Positions 48,930 to 60,322 of a stretch of DNA of 64,000 nt are shown in pieces. The position numbers and the translations under genes were made by a program. The notes beneath the pieces are model-generated. The model saw only the letters and a list, made by a program, of their open reading frames with translations. It was not told the DNA's origin and searched no databases. Each line of letters begins with the position of its first letter. The first letter of the stretch is position 1. This DNA comes from Antedon mediterranea (Eukaryota; Echinodermata; Crinoidea; Comatulida; Antedonidae): NCBI RefSeq assembly GCF_964355755.1, contig NC_092677.1, forward strand, positions 17,268,101 to 17,332,100, written 5' to 3'.

Positions 48930-49840
48930 ATTGAAAGAACACTATACTCGAACTGAAAGAACACTAGGCCAGAATAGAAAGAACACTAGGCCAGAATAGA
49001 AAGAACACTAGGCTAGAATAGAAAGAACACTAGGCTAGAATAGAAAGAACACTAGGCTAGAATAGAAAGAACACTAGGCTAGAATAGAAAGAACACTAGG
49101 CTAGAATAGAAAGAACACTGGGCTAGAATAGAAAGAACACTAGGCTAGAATAGAAAGAACACTAGGCTAGAATAGAAAGAACACTAGGCTAGAATAGAAA
49201 GAACACTAGGCTTGAATAGAAAGAACACTAGGCTAGAATAGAAAGAACACTAGGCTAGAATAGAAAGAACACTAGGCTTGAATAGAAAGAACACTAGGCT
49301 AGAATAGAAAGAACACTAGGCTAGAATAGAAAGAACACTAGGCTAGAATAGAAAGAACACTAGGCTAGAATAGAAAGAACACTAGGCTTGAATAGAAAGA
49401 ACACTAGGCTAGAATAGAAAGAACACTAGGCTAGAATAGAAAGAACACTAGGCTAGAATAGAAAGAACACTAGGCTTGAATAGAAAGAACACTAGGCTAG
49501 AATAGAAAGAACACTAGGCTAGAATAGAAAGAACACTAGGCTAGAATAGAAAGAACACTAGGCTAGAATAGAAAGAACACTAGGCTAGAATAGAAAGAAC
49601 ACTAGGCTTGAATAGAAAGAACACTAGGCTTGAATAGAAAGAACACTAGGCTAGAATAGAAAGAACACTAGGCTAGAATAGAAAGAACACTAGGCCAGGA
49701 TTAACGGATTTTAAGGAACACTCTAGACTAGACTTGTGAGAACACTAGGCCAGAATTAACAGAAAGCAGGTCAGATTTTAAGGAAAACTAGGCCAGAATT
49801 TAAAGGAAACTGCTAGACTTAAAAGAACACAGCCATTTTT
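48930..49840 (+). repeat. 22-bp minisatellite downstream of USP10
   Basis: Unit AGAATAGAAAGAACACTAGG plus CT, about 34 near-identical copies, some with CTTGAATAG instead of CTAGAATAG. Copies at both ends are diverged (GGCCAGAATTAAC). It starts about 100 bases after the USP10 polyadenylation signal. Confidence 0.93.
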
Positions 49841-52413
49841 TGAAATGCGTAGTAGTATTTAGTTAAAGAAAAGGAATATAAAACGCTAAATGGAAGATGC
49901 CTGAATTTATTTAATAATAATGAGTAAGAAAATAAATATTATTCATTTAAAGTTAGTATGAGGATTACTTATATCAATAAGAATAACTTTCCTTCTTGTA
50001 TTAGGAAATTAGTAGGATCCCTAGGCCATAGCCAGAATTTGTTATGGATGAGGGATAAATTTATTTGTTTAAGAGCTGCCTTTACAGACAATTTACAAAT
50101 TGCATGATTTCTTTAGGAAATCTGGAACCTACATATCTACAATGACTCCTAAATGTTACATATACATGTATGCACTTATTTATAAGGATGTGTGGCGCAG
50201 TGTGTTGGAGGTTAGACTACTGATCGTGGGTTCGAATCCAACGTTCGTCGCATTGCTTGTATCCTTATCCTCTCCAGCCAGTTTTTGGCAACAAAACAAC
50301 TTTGTGCTAATTACTATCTGCATTTACAGTATGTTTCCATACATGTTTGATTTAAAAATGACCAGGTAATAATATGTACAATGCTTTTACAACATTAAAT
50401 CCTGGATATTATTATTTAAACAGACAAAATAGTTTTTCTTAAGCATATAAACAAAGACAAAACAACTGCCATGATAAACCAGTAAACCTTGTGTAATATT
50501 AAGGTCTTTTTTATATAAAACTGCATGCACTTTGTACATGCTGTTTTACCCAGAATTCAGTTTCAGAACCATATTATCAAACAGAGTTTTTTTAATACAC
50601 TGAAATCTAAATATATAGGTAGATTTTATTTAGGATTTTTTTTTCGAAATACAATATTTAATGTGTTGTACAATTTGTTTTGTTTGTTTTTTTGACATGT
50701 CTATTGTATAACTATTTACGTTTTAGTCACCTGGCTGGACGGAAAAGTTGAGGTTTTTCTTTAAGATGACAATAATTTGTGTTTGCTAGTGACATTGCAT
50801 AGTTGACCCTTGGAACATTTTGTCACTGTAGAATTTTAGCAATCCTTTTGATTCTGTTATTGGCCCTTGGTTAGCTGAATATTATCAACACCTTGGGTGT
50901 CCCGTTGTGTGTATCTCTTTAGATGCCAAATTCCATTCCCAATACCCAATAAGATATACTTTGCATTCTTTGAAAATCAAATTACCTCTATCCTTAAATA
51001 TATTATCCCATCAATCAAATTTGGATGTATGAAAGATAATCTGGCTTTCATTTCAGTTGTTATCCAATAACACACATTTATTATGCTGTAGAAGAAACCC
51101 TACCACGAAATGGTTTGTTCCATTGTAAGGATAGTTTTTTTAAATTATGGTTAATATTAAATTTCTATTGAGCCATGGTTGCAAATATTTGTTTTCTGTA
51201 TGAATAATGTCGCATAATATTTACCAGGATGTGATATCCTATTGTGTTTTCCAACATGTTGAAGCAATTGTTAAATATAAACACTACATGATGATTATTG
51301 TAAATATTTTGTTTCTGAACTGAAAAAAATGATATATATTTAAGAACATAGGGTATCTATATTTTGCAAGGGGTTAGTTTGTACTGTTTCTGTATGAGAA
51401 AAATAATTAATAATATTAATTTTTCATCATTTTGAGAGTTTATTCTAGAACTAAAAGTTCAAACCCAATTGTAATCATGAGAATTTATGAATAAATGAAA
51501 CTGAATTGTATTTAAGTTGTATTTTCAATTTTGTTTTGACTTAGCAGTATAACGTCACATTATTTAATATTGTCAAATAGCAGTCCCTTAGATTTTTGTG
51601 GAGGGGTTCGAATTTTGAACAGTGGAGTACGGTTAACGAACCAACCAATTACTTTATAGTGAAGTTAAAAAAATAATCAGAAATACTAGACAAGATGTCT
51701 ATCAGGGTCTGTGGAACGTTTTTGAAATGGGAATGTTTAAGGTGATTGTGAATTTTTTGACCAACCAAACCAGCAAAAGACTCCCAAACTCACCTCAACC
51801 CCACCATTAAAATATGTCACCTCACCATTCAAAGGTAGTGTGAAATGAAATAAAAAAAAGTGTGTAACTTGAAAGAATCATGGTATTCCATACAAACACA
51901 TGATGGAAAATCTAGTAAAAATATAACTTGCATAAGATTATGTGACAATTTATGGAGTTGAGTGTAAACCAGTTGATTCTCAGTACTGTATCTATAATGT
52001 GTTCAGTATCATAGGTAAATCCTGTAATACAGTGTCATAGATGTGATGCCTGTATTATACTGTATATAATGTCATGTGCAAATACAGTACAGAGAATAGT
52101 GTAAAACCACTGTTCATGCGTATGTGCCTCTACAGAATATATACTATAATCATGTCATTTTATGCATTCCTGTTCTAGTAAAATGGTTTTCATATGTTTT
52201 AATATAATTAAAATTGGAACAAAATGATGCGCAAGGCTGCACCAAAAAAGGGGGTGCAATTTCCAACCTCTATTCTTTAATATCATTCGTGGAGTATGAT
52301 GATGAATTTTAACCCTTGATAAAGCAAATACATAAGGCTCTCATCAAATACACTTTTCAGTTTTCTGGTCATTTTTGCATGTTGGCAAATATAAGGTAAA
52401 ACACTTTTCAAAT
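49841..52413. other. Intergenic, no gene seen
   Basis: AT-rich, between the USP10-side minisatellite and the hairpin MITE. Apart from the SINE at 50180 I see no gene or structured feature. Confidence 0.6.
50180..50292 (+). mobile_element. tRNA-derived SINE
   Basis: Box-A-like GTGTGGCGCAGTGTGTTGG, box B GGGTTCGAATCC, then CGTCGCATTGCTTGTATCCT and CTCTCCAGCCAG. Same family as 27838-27975; box B is intact. Confidence 0.75.
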
Positions 52414-52749
52414 TAGCCTGGGTGCAGTACACATTTTGCGGGAAAAAAGTATAGGAACATTCTTTTTTTTTTTTTTTTTTTTTTTTTTCTGATAGAGTAT
52501 ACCATATAGAATGTCAGAAAAAAAAAACCCATCCCAGGGTCTGTGTTTTTTACGGCACTTTTAAATTTTGCCCTATATAACACACACAAATACCTATTAT
52601 AGGGGATAGGGAAAACCAATTCATGGTTACTTGGAGTTGTGTTCTGAGGATTTTTCTGACATTCTATATGGTATACTCTATCAGAAAACAAAATTTTCCT
52701 ATACTTTTTTCCCGCAAATGTGTAAATTGACTGTTCTACACCCAGGTTA
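52414..52749. mobile_element. Hairpin MITE of about 335 bp
   Basis: The left half TAGCCTGGGTGCAGTACACA ... GATAGAGTATACCATATAGA is the inverse of the right half TCTATATGGTATACTCTATC ... CTACACCCAGGTTA. Arms about 100 bp with a loop of about 130 bp; the left arm is interrupted by a T run of about 33. Confidence 0.8.
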
Positions 52750-53974
52750 AATCTATATTCATTTTAGTTCAAATCAAAATTTGTCTTGATTTTGTGATCA
52801 CATAATAATGTTATTTTTATTCCCTATTTGTATAGCACTTGTACTTTGATGTAGCTGCAATTATTACAACCCATTCCAGTCACAAAGCCGTAATTAAACA
52901 ATGTAAAACACAGACAACTTTAAATAATACTTAAGATTTATTTACAAATGAAAGGAATGTTTTAAAAACATGTATTCCCAACATTGAGATCTTGGCAAAA
53001 ATTTTGAGAAATATATTCCAATTTGACACACGGTAAACTTCAACCATAACCATAACTCAATACTGTTGGTGCATGTGATACCTATGTGACACTGCACTAT
53101 AGAATTTTCCTACAGTATGGTACAGACATATAATGCCATATGTTGAGATACAGTATAGAGAATATAAATATATTTTTCACAGTTTTGATCAAGTTTGAAG
53201 CTTCTTGGTTAATATTCAATTATATAAGCAGATCTCTGAGTATTGCGGAAATAATAATAAAGTGTATCTTTTTAAAATTCTTACACAACAACACCTATAT
53301 TAGCTACATAACAAGGTTACGGTATTTTACATTCAATTAAACAAATAAGTAAAGCCTATAAAAGTAGAGCTTTTTTAAGTTTTTAGAATTCTTGTCATTG
53401 AATTTGAACAGACTATATTTAATCAAATCCTTTTATAAACTCATGTAAACTATATTCCATTTTCGGAGAGACATCTGTAGAAATGAACATATTTCTTATA
53501 ATTTTCTTTGCATGATCCAATACAAAAAAGGTAATATAAACTATTTTTTTTATTTTGATTCGGGGAGGATTGAGATTACACTCTTTCCTGGGTTAGCAAA
53601 ATAAAATTATAAGAGATCCAAAAGAATTTTTTTGCAAAAATGAACATACAAAACAATACTTGAAACATAAATACTTGATTAAAATACAAAACATTTATAT
53701 TATAATGCACCTATTGTTGTAAAGTAAACTTTAATTTAATTAACCATCTACATTGAATTACATGTCGAAGGTTAGATCATGTAAATTTATTCGTCTGCCT
53801 GTTGTGTTTCACAAGTTTATCACAGTTTTACAAAAACTAACTGTGTCAGTATCGTTAAAACTTTACCCGCACAATAGAACGAAAAACGTGTAATCTAAAA
53901 TTATGTCAAGTCTAACCTTTGGTGTACCTTGTATTTTTCCACTAGTAAAATCGTAAAGGTTTTGGTATAGTAAA

Positions 53975-54390
53975 CAAAGAACTTATAACACAAGAATCTC
54001 CTGTTCGTCCGAAGCGCGTAACAATTTCGAAAGGCATTGTGGGATAGAATAGAGCTATGGATGGCGCCATTGTGAGCCATGGAGTAGGGCGCCCGCATCA
54101 AATTAGAAAGTCAAAATCATAGAGGGAATCTGCTAATGCTCTAGGGGGGATAGAGTAATTGACTGAGGAGTAGGGCGCCCGCATCAAATTAGAAAGTCAA
54201 AATCATAGAGGGGTTCTGCTAATACTCTAGGGGGGGGGGGGGTAGAGTAATTGACTTCCTAGTTTGGAGGGGGCGCTGCTCCATGCTGTGAAATGGCGTC
54301 GCCCAGTTTGACCTTTTAACCCTGTACTTCCGATACTGTGTTTTGAATGCAAATTGAAGAACAGGAGATTCTTGTGTTATAAGTTCTTTG
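53975..54390. mobile_element. hAT-type MITE with perfect TIRs and 8-bp target duplication
   Basis: 416 bp. Both ends carry the same 32-bp perfect inverted repeat beginning CAAAGAACTTATAACACAAG. Immediate flanks are ATAGTAAA on both sides (53967-53974 and 54391-54398), an 8-bp target duplication typical of hAT transposons. The interior has an 86-bp tandem duplication and a G13 run. Confidence 0.9.
54081..54258 (+). repeat. 86-bp tandem duplication inside the hAT MITE
   Basis: Both copies begin GGAGTAGGGCGCCCGCATCA (54081 and 54167) and end near TAGAGTAATTGACT; the second has a longer G run. Confidence 0.85.
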
Positions 54391-55118
54391 ATAGTAAACA
54401 AGGTATGTTACGGATTACGCATATATATGACTTAGCATGGAAAAGCTTGCCTATAAATTTGATACTAAGCATAATACTAAAAGCACCAAGAATATAGAAT
54501 TGCACTACGGGTAAATAGAAATAAATTAAATATAAAAAGCTTAAAAAAGAAACCACGGTAGTTTTTTAAGAATTAGGTGGTCATGCTAAAAATTTTTCTA
54601 TTAAATAAAAGACTACTGTACAGTGTAATAGTTCCTAAATACAATCCATTTTTTAAAATTCTAATTTATCTATGAAAATATTGTTAGATAAAATACCCAA
54701 TTATCTTGCAGAGTAAAAGGTAAAGGTACTGTATATTATATTCACAAGAAAGGTAATAGTGTAGAATCCCGTATAGAAACTACAAAAGATATAAATTAAT
54801 AATTTATTAGACAGCAACGAAAACAGTTGTTCTACCATCTACTTTGGTAATAGTTTTTATTTAACCTTATCTGAAACCTCTTCACACAGAAAAAAAGTAT
54901 TAAAATTGGCAGATTTAATAGTTAAAATTGTGATAAAACATTTCTTTTAAATTAACAAAGGAATACAAAAACTATTGGTTCAGCTTGCAATGGTTTTGAT
55001 CATGATGTACCCCTTTCACATCACCAAACTCTTGAGATTACACACTGCTGCACATATAAAAAACACCTGACTGCTGTGTGTAGAGTTTTGCTTGGCAATG
55101 TGAAAGTGGTAATATAAT

Positions 55119-58100
55119 TTACATTTGACTTGGTGGTGCACTGGCTTGATTTTGGGTGGGTGGGACCACATGACTTGCTACCGACGCACCACTAGTGGGT
55201 GGAAATATGTAAGGAGTCATTGCGGGATTGGTCGTTGCACCTGTTTGGTATGGGTATGGTATGTTAACAGGGTTTGGATATGGGTAAGCAGGGCTTGTCG
55301 GGTTTGGATATGGTACTGGATTTGTGCCTTGTGGTCCACTTGCTGAATATGGTATTGGGTTAGGACTAGTTGGTCCAACGGCTGGATATGGTATTGGATT
55401 AGGATTTGTTGGTCCACTGGCTGGGTATGGTACTGGATTTTGTCCTGTTGGTCCAGTTGAATCTGTAAAAGAAATTAAGTGTACTGTCATATTTAACAAC
55501 AGATATGGAGAGAGGACTGGACTAAGAGAGTTAAGAAGTGGACGAGAAATAATAAATGGAAGTGGAGGGAATAAAGGAGGGATTTAAGGAAGAAGTGGAG
55601 ATACAAGTAAGCCTGCAAAGAGCGTAGCAGATTAAGAGGTGGACATAAGGAGGGCGTAGAAGAGAACAAAGAAATACATTACAATCAAGCATAGAAAGGA
55701 AGAAAATGGAATAAAGAATGGAGAAGATTGAAAGTGCTGAATATAAAGTGGAAGTGAAAATAACGAGGAAATACAAATAAGCATGTGGAATAAAGTAATA
55801 AATAGATTTACAAACTTGAAGAACTGGAATACAGAATGGAGGAAGTGGAATAAACAGAAAGGAGAGATTAACTGGATATAAAGGAGGAAGGAATACCTAT
55901 AAAGTGGAATAATGGAGAAGGAAGTAAAATAAAGACGGGACAGATTAAGAAATGGAATCTTACAGCAATATGTTGGAACTTGTTGGTTGTTCATGGTGTT
56001 ATTGCCTACAATGTCGTCATATGCTGGTGGTTTGTCGTAAGGAGGTGGTGGAGGTTGGTATTGAGGTGTCACTGGGTGTACCACCATACCCTGGTTTCTA
56101 TAAGCAGCTGGTGCCTATGAATATAAGAAATTATATATAAATTATGATCACAGCCTTTATTATCTTTATATGCCCCTAGCCAGTGGGGTCGGTAGGCTTC
56201 AAAAGACCCCTTCCCCCTTGCCCTTTTCAAACTAGAGAGATAGTAAATAGGCTTAATCATTACAAATTTTGGTCAATTCTACGTAGCCGGGCAGCGTTTC
56301 ATCCATCTACCTGGTAGGCCTAAATCTATATTTTCATCAGTTGCTTACACTCGTGGAAAAAAGAACACTATACAAAAATCGTGGCTACAAGCTTGTACCC
56401 AGGGCAGTAAAAGTCCTGGGTTCAAGCTTGTACCCAGGGCAGTAACAGTCCTGGCTACAAGCTTGTACCCAGGGTGCAGTAACAGTCCTGGCTACAAGCT
56501 TGTACCCAGGGCAGTAACAGTCCTGGCTACAAGCTTGTACCCAGGGCAGTAACAGTCCTGGCTACAAGCTTGTACCCAGGGCAGTAACAGTCCTGGCTAC
56601 AAGCTTGTACCCAGGGTGCAGTAACAGTCCTGGCTACAAGCTTGTACCCAGGGCAGTAACAGTCCTGACTACAAGCTTGTACCCAGGGCAGTAACAGTCC
56701 TGGCTACAAGCTTGTACCCAGGGCAGTAACAGTCCTGGCTACAAGCTTGTACCCAGGGTGCAGTAACAGTCCTGGCTACAAGCTTGTACCCAGGGCAGTA
56801 ACAGTCCTGACTACAAGCTTGTACCCAGGGTGCAGTAACAGTCCTGGCTACAAGCTTGTACCCAGGGCAGTAACAGTCCTGACTACAAGCTTGTACCCAG
56901 GGCAGTAACAGTCCTGGCTACAAGCTTGTACCCAGGGCAGTAACAGTCCTGGCTACAAGCTTGTACCCAGGGTGCAGTAACAGTCCTGACTACAAGCTTG
57001 TACCCAGGGCAGTAACAGTCCTGGCTACAAGCTTGTACCCAGGGCAGTAACAGTCCTGGCTACAAGCTTGTACCCAGGGCAGTAACAGTCCTGGCTACAA
57101 GCTTGTACCCAGGGCAGTAACAGTCCTGGCTACAAGCTTGTACCCAGGGTGCAGTAACAGTCCTGGCTACAAGCTTGTACCCAGGGCAGTAACAGTCCTG
57201 GCTACAAGCTTGTACCCAGGGCAGTAACAGTCCTGGCTACAAGCTTGTACCCAGGGTGCAGTAACAGTCCTGGCTACAAGCTTGTACCCAGGGCAGTAAC
57301 AGTCCTGGCTACAAGCTTGTAGCCAGGGCAGTAACAGTCCTGGCTACAAGCTTGTACCCAGGGTGCAGTAACAGTCCTGGCTACAAGCTTGTACCCAGGG
57401 CAGTAACAGTCCTGGCTACAAGCTTGTACCCAGGGGGCAGTAACAGTCCTGGCTACAAGCTTGTACCCAGGGCAGTAACAGTCCTGGCTACAAGCTTGTA
57501 GCCAGGGCAGTAACAGTCCTGGCTACAAGCTTGTACCCAGGGTGCAGTAACAGTCCTGGCTACAAGCTTGTACCCAGGGTGCAGTAACAGTCCTGGCTAC
57601 AAGCTTGTACCCAGGGCAGTAACAGTCCTGGCTACAAGCTTGTACCCAGGGCAGTAACAGTCCTGGCTACAAGCTTGTACCCAGAGTGCAGTAACAGTCC
57701 TGGCTACAAGCTTGTACCCAGGGTGCAGTAACAGTCCTGGCTACAAGCTTGTACCCAGGGCAGTAACAGTCCTGGCTACAAGCTTGTACCCAGGGCAGTA
57801 ACAGTCCTGGCTACAAGCTTGTACCCAGGGGGCAGTAACAGTCCTGGCTACAAGCTTGTACCCAGGGCAGTAACAGTCCTGGCTACAAGCTTGTACCCAG
57901 GGTGCAGTAACAGTCCTGGCTACAAGCTTGTACCCAGGGCAGTAACAGTCCTGGCTACAAGCTTGTACCCAGGGCAGTAACAGTCCTGGCTACAAGCTTG
58001 TACCCAGGGGGGCAGTAACAGTCCTGGCTACAAGCTTGTACCCAGGGCAGTAACAGTCCTGGCTACAAGATTGTACCCAGGGCAGTAACAGTCCTGGGTT

Positions 58101-58629
58101 CATAGCGGAACAGCTATAAGCACTTGCTAACATTATTATAAATCCTTGATGTATACATACTTGAGCATTCTGTACATTTATTGGTTGAGCCGTTTGAATA
58201 GTACATAGCGTTGTTCTTTGTCGTGCTGCATATCGTTCTCTTCTTGCTTTATACCAGCAAAAATAAATGCTACATTTGAACACTAGTAGAAAAATTATCA
58301 ACCTGAAAACATATTTATATAAACAATGTTATACCATAGGAAACATTATATTTGATGGTATGCGTTTGAACTGAAATAATCTTTTAAATGAGATTGAAAA
58401 TCAGGGACTTTGTATCGATGGCTTGCATATAAATTCATGCCAAAAAGCTACAACTGCAAAAAATAAATTTGCGCTTTAAAAAAAAAAGCCTAATGACCGA
58501 TGTGAACATTTTTTACTTTTGGAATATATTTATATACATTAAAAAATAAAATCAGTAAAATTTCATTTTACTACCTTTATAGATTAAATAGTAAATTTAG
58601 TATACTCACATGTAAAGGTATCCGTCCAT
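55119..58629 (-). CDS. Unrecognised 218-aa single-pass membrane protein with PPxY motifs
   Basis: Four coding exons on the minus strand: 58629-58610 (ATG), 58302-58161, 56114-55964, 55462-55119 (stop TAA). The phases join exactly (20+142+151+344 = 657 bases). The protein starts MDGYLYMLIIFLLVFK, a hydrophobic segment from residue 5 to about 24 (YMLIIFLLVFKCSIYFCW) followed by basic YKARRERYAAR, which suggests a signal anchor with a cytosolic C-terminus. Then comes PPPPPYDKPPAYDDI, with two PPxY motifs that bind WW domains (Nedd4-type ligases, YAP). The C-terminal 110 residues are four imperfect 13-residue repeats of the form GPTxxNPxPYPA followed by Pro/Tyr/Asn-rich sequence. The overall plan resembles small PPxY membrane adaptors such as the WBP1/VOPP1 and CYYR1 types, but the Cys-rich ectodomain of those is absent and I do not assign a family. 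An in-frame TAA lies five codons before the ATG. AATAAA on this strand at 54861-54856 could end the transcript. Confidence 0.72.
56380..58104 (+). repeat. 35/37-bp VNTR filling an intron of the PPxY gene
   Basis: Unit CTACAAGCTTGTACCCAGGG plus CAGTAACAGTCCTGG, about 48 copies. The main variant has a 2-base insert (GGGTGCAG), others have GGGGGCAG, GTAGCCAGG or TGACTACAAG. Each unit contains the 12-base palindrome TACAAGCTTGTA. It lies between coding exons 58302-58161 and 56114-55964. Confidence 0.95.
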
Positions 58630-59057
58630 CTTTATTAAATATTATTTATATAGTATTAAATATTATTTATAGTACTTTATTGATTAGGCTTTAAAAAATA
58701 CAGTCAATCTGTAATGTAAACAAAAATGCAGAAAACTATTAAAACGGAAGTGTTCCAACTTCACAGATAAACATTAACATGTGTGAATCTCTCATCATCT
58801 AGGCTAGTATATACTAAAGAATATTATTTGGCTATATTTCCGGCTTCACACACACGGCTAATATTGTCCATACTGTAGGCATACATTACATAATTAAGTG
58901 TACATCTTCATACCAGGGAGCCTGGTAGGCCTATTATTGATCGTCGCTTCGGAATCGGAGTTGTTTATACGGTACTTAAATGTAGATCAGCAGTAAACAG
59001 TAGAATCAAACACAACAAAATATATTATATTACATAAATTATTTGTAAAAAACCTAC

Positions 59058-59170
59058 CAATTCAATTTTTGAGGCAGAAAATGATGTGTTTAGACACAAT
59101 AATTGTTTGACAGAATTCTACCAACTTATAACAACGACGCATAGACAGAGAGATCGGTGTTTTGGTAGCA
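59058..59170 (-). promoter_or_regulatory. Possible 5' UTR exon and promoter of the PPxY gene
   Basis: On the minus strand a GTAGGT donor follows position 59058, and upstream sequence is less AT-rich with CG dinucleotides. A 27-codon reading frame here is closed before the donor, so it would be untranslated or an upstream ORF. The 5' end is a guess. Confidence 0.25.
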
Positions 59171-60322
59171 ATCTGAATGAAAACGGAAACGAGATGTTTG
59201 GTGTCACTGACGTGACCTCATCTTGTTTTTGTAGATGGCGCATTTTATTCTTTCGATATTAAAATATGATTTTAAAATTATTAATAATAATTAATATTCA
59301 AATCGATGTACTGTTTTATCGATTCCGTTTTATCATGGACAAAATAAGTAGTTATTTTATCCGTGGTATATTTGACCTTACCGCTACATTCAACCTCTAC
59401 AACACATCTCAACCTAGATTGCCTTGGTATACAATAGCGTTTTGGCGTACGTGTGTGTACGCGTTCAGTGCCGCACTTCCGTTTGTCGGTAGCGTAGCAC
59501 GCATTTCCGCTTCGATCCTGCTGCTGTACGCACAATTTGATACGCGCGCGTGTGTGTGTGATGGCATCGACACAATACGTTTTGTGTAAAGTGTAATGAC
59601 TGTATGTATCGATGTAAATTAGGGGGGGGGGGGGATAGGGGTTGATAGTTGTTTTTGCCTTTTTACTTTTCTGTTAATTGTTATATTTTATATTGTTTTT
59701 GTAAAGGATGCACCTTTTTGCTAAGTGTGCCACCGATCTAAAGGTGTAATTCCAAATAAATAAATAAATACGTCGTATTGAAAAAATTGACTACAGTACT
59801 ACAATTTGAAATATTGATTGATTTATGGACTGTTAGGCCTATTAACTGAAGCAAATTGATTGACATGACTGCCTTATGGTTAAAATCTGTTATAAAAAAC
59901 AAGTTTGACAGAAGAAACAAAGGTCAGAAGATGATACATACAGAGTTTGTTTGACAACTTTCATTAATCTAAAGAGATAATACGATTATCTTTCTCATAT
60001 ATTTCTGTCATTGTCTTTTTATCAAATGTTTATTTATGTATATTCACCCATAAACTTTCGTAAAACGGAAACAAAAACGCATTTTTAAACGGAAACAAAA
60101 ATAATACATGATCTGGTGTGATAACGATATCAGGAGGTGTGTCCTGTTTTATTTATTGGATACGCTTGAGTAAATTTGTTAAGGAAAACTCGAGTTCGCG
60201 TGTGCTGAATGGGAAACCACCACCGGTGTGACCACGTATTTTTCAACAGCTGCTTGATAGAAAAGTGGTACTGTAACATCATTATACCGCGGAAGAAAGT
60301 ATCAGAAGAATAGAGCTTCACA
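59171..60322. promoter_or_regulatory. Divergent intergenic region between the PPxY gene and TMEM208
   Basis: About 1.1 kb separating the putative 5' ends of a minus-strand and a plus-strand gene. It has a CG-rich island of about 130 bases (59,440-59,580, with GCGCGCGTGTGTGTG) and a G13 run at about 59,623. A 107-codon ORF here (59266-59589) has no recognisable domain. Confidence 0.35.

Noticed and set aside
50180-50260. Functional tRNA gene
   Set aside because: It has a good B box but no proper acceptor stem pairing, and its downstream body is shared with another copy; it is a SINE.
52413-52691. 92-codon minus-strand ORF with a Lys run
   Set aside because: Spans the poly-T stretch of the hairpin MITE; chance reading.
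56380-58104. CRISPR array
   Set aside because: The regular 35-bp spacing looks array-like, but the whole unit repeats with no unique spacers, and the locus is an intron of an animal gene.
59266-59589. 107-codon ORF between the PPxY gene and TMEM208
   Set aside because: No recognisable domain, opposite-strand ORF of similar length, lies in the CG-rich putative promoter; more likely chance.
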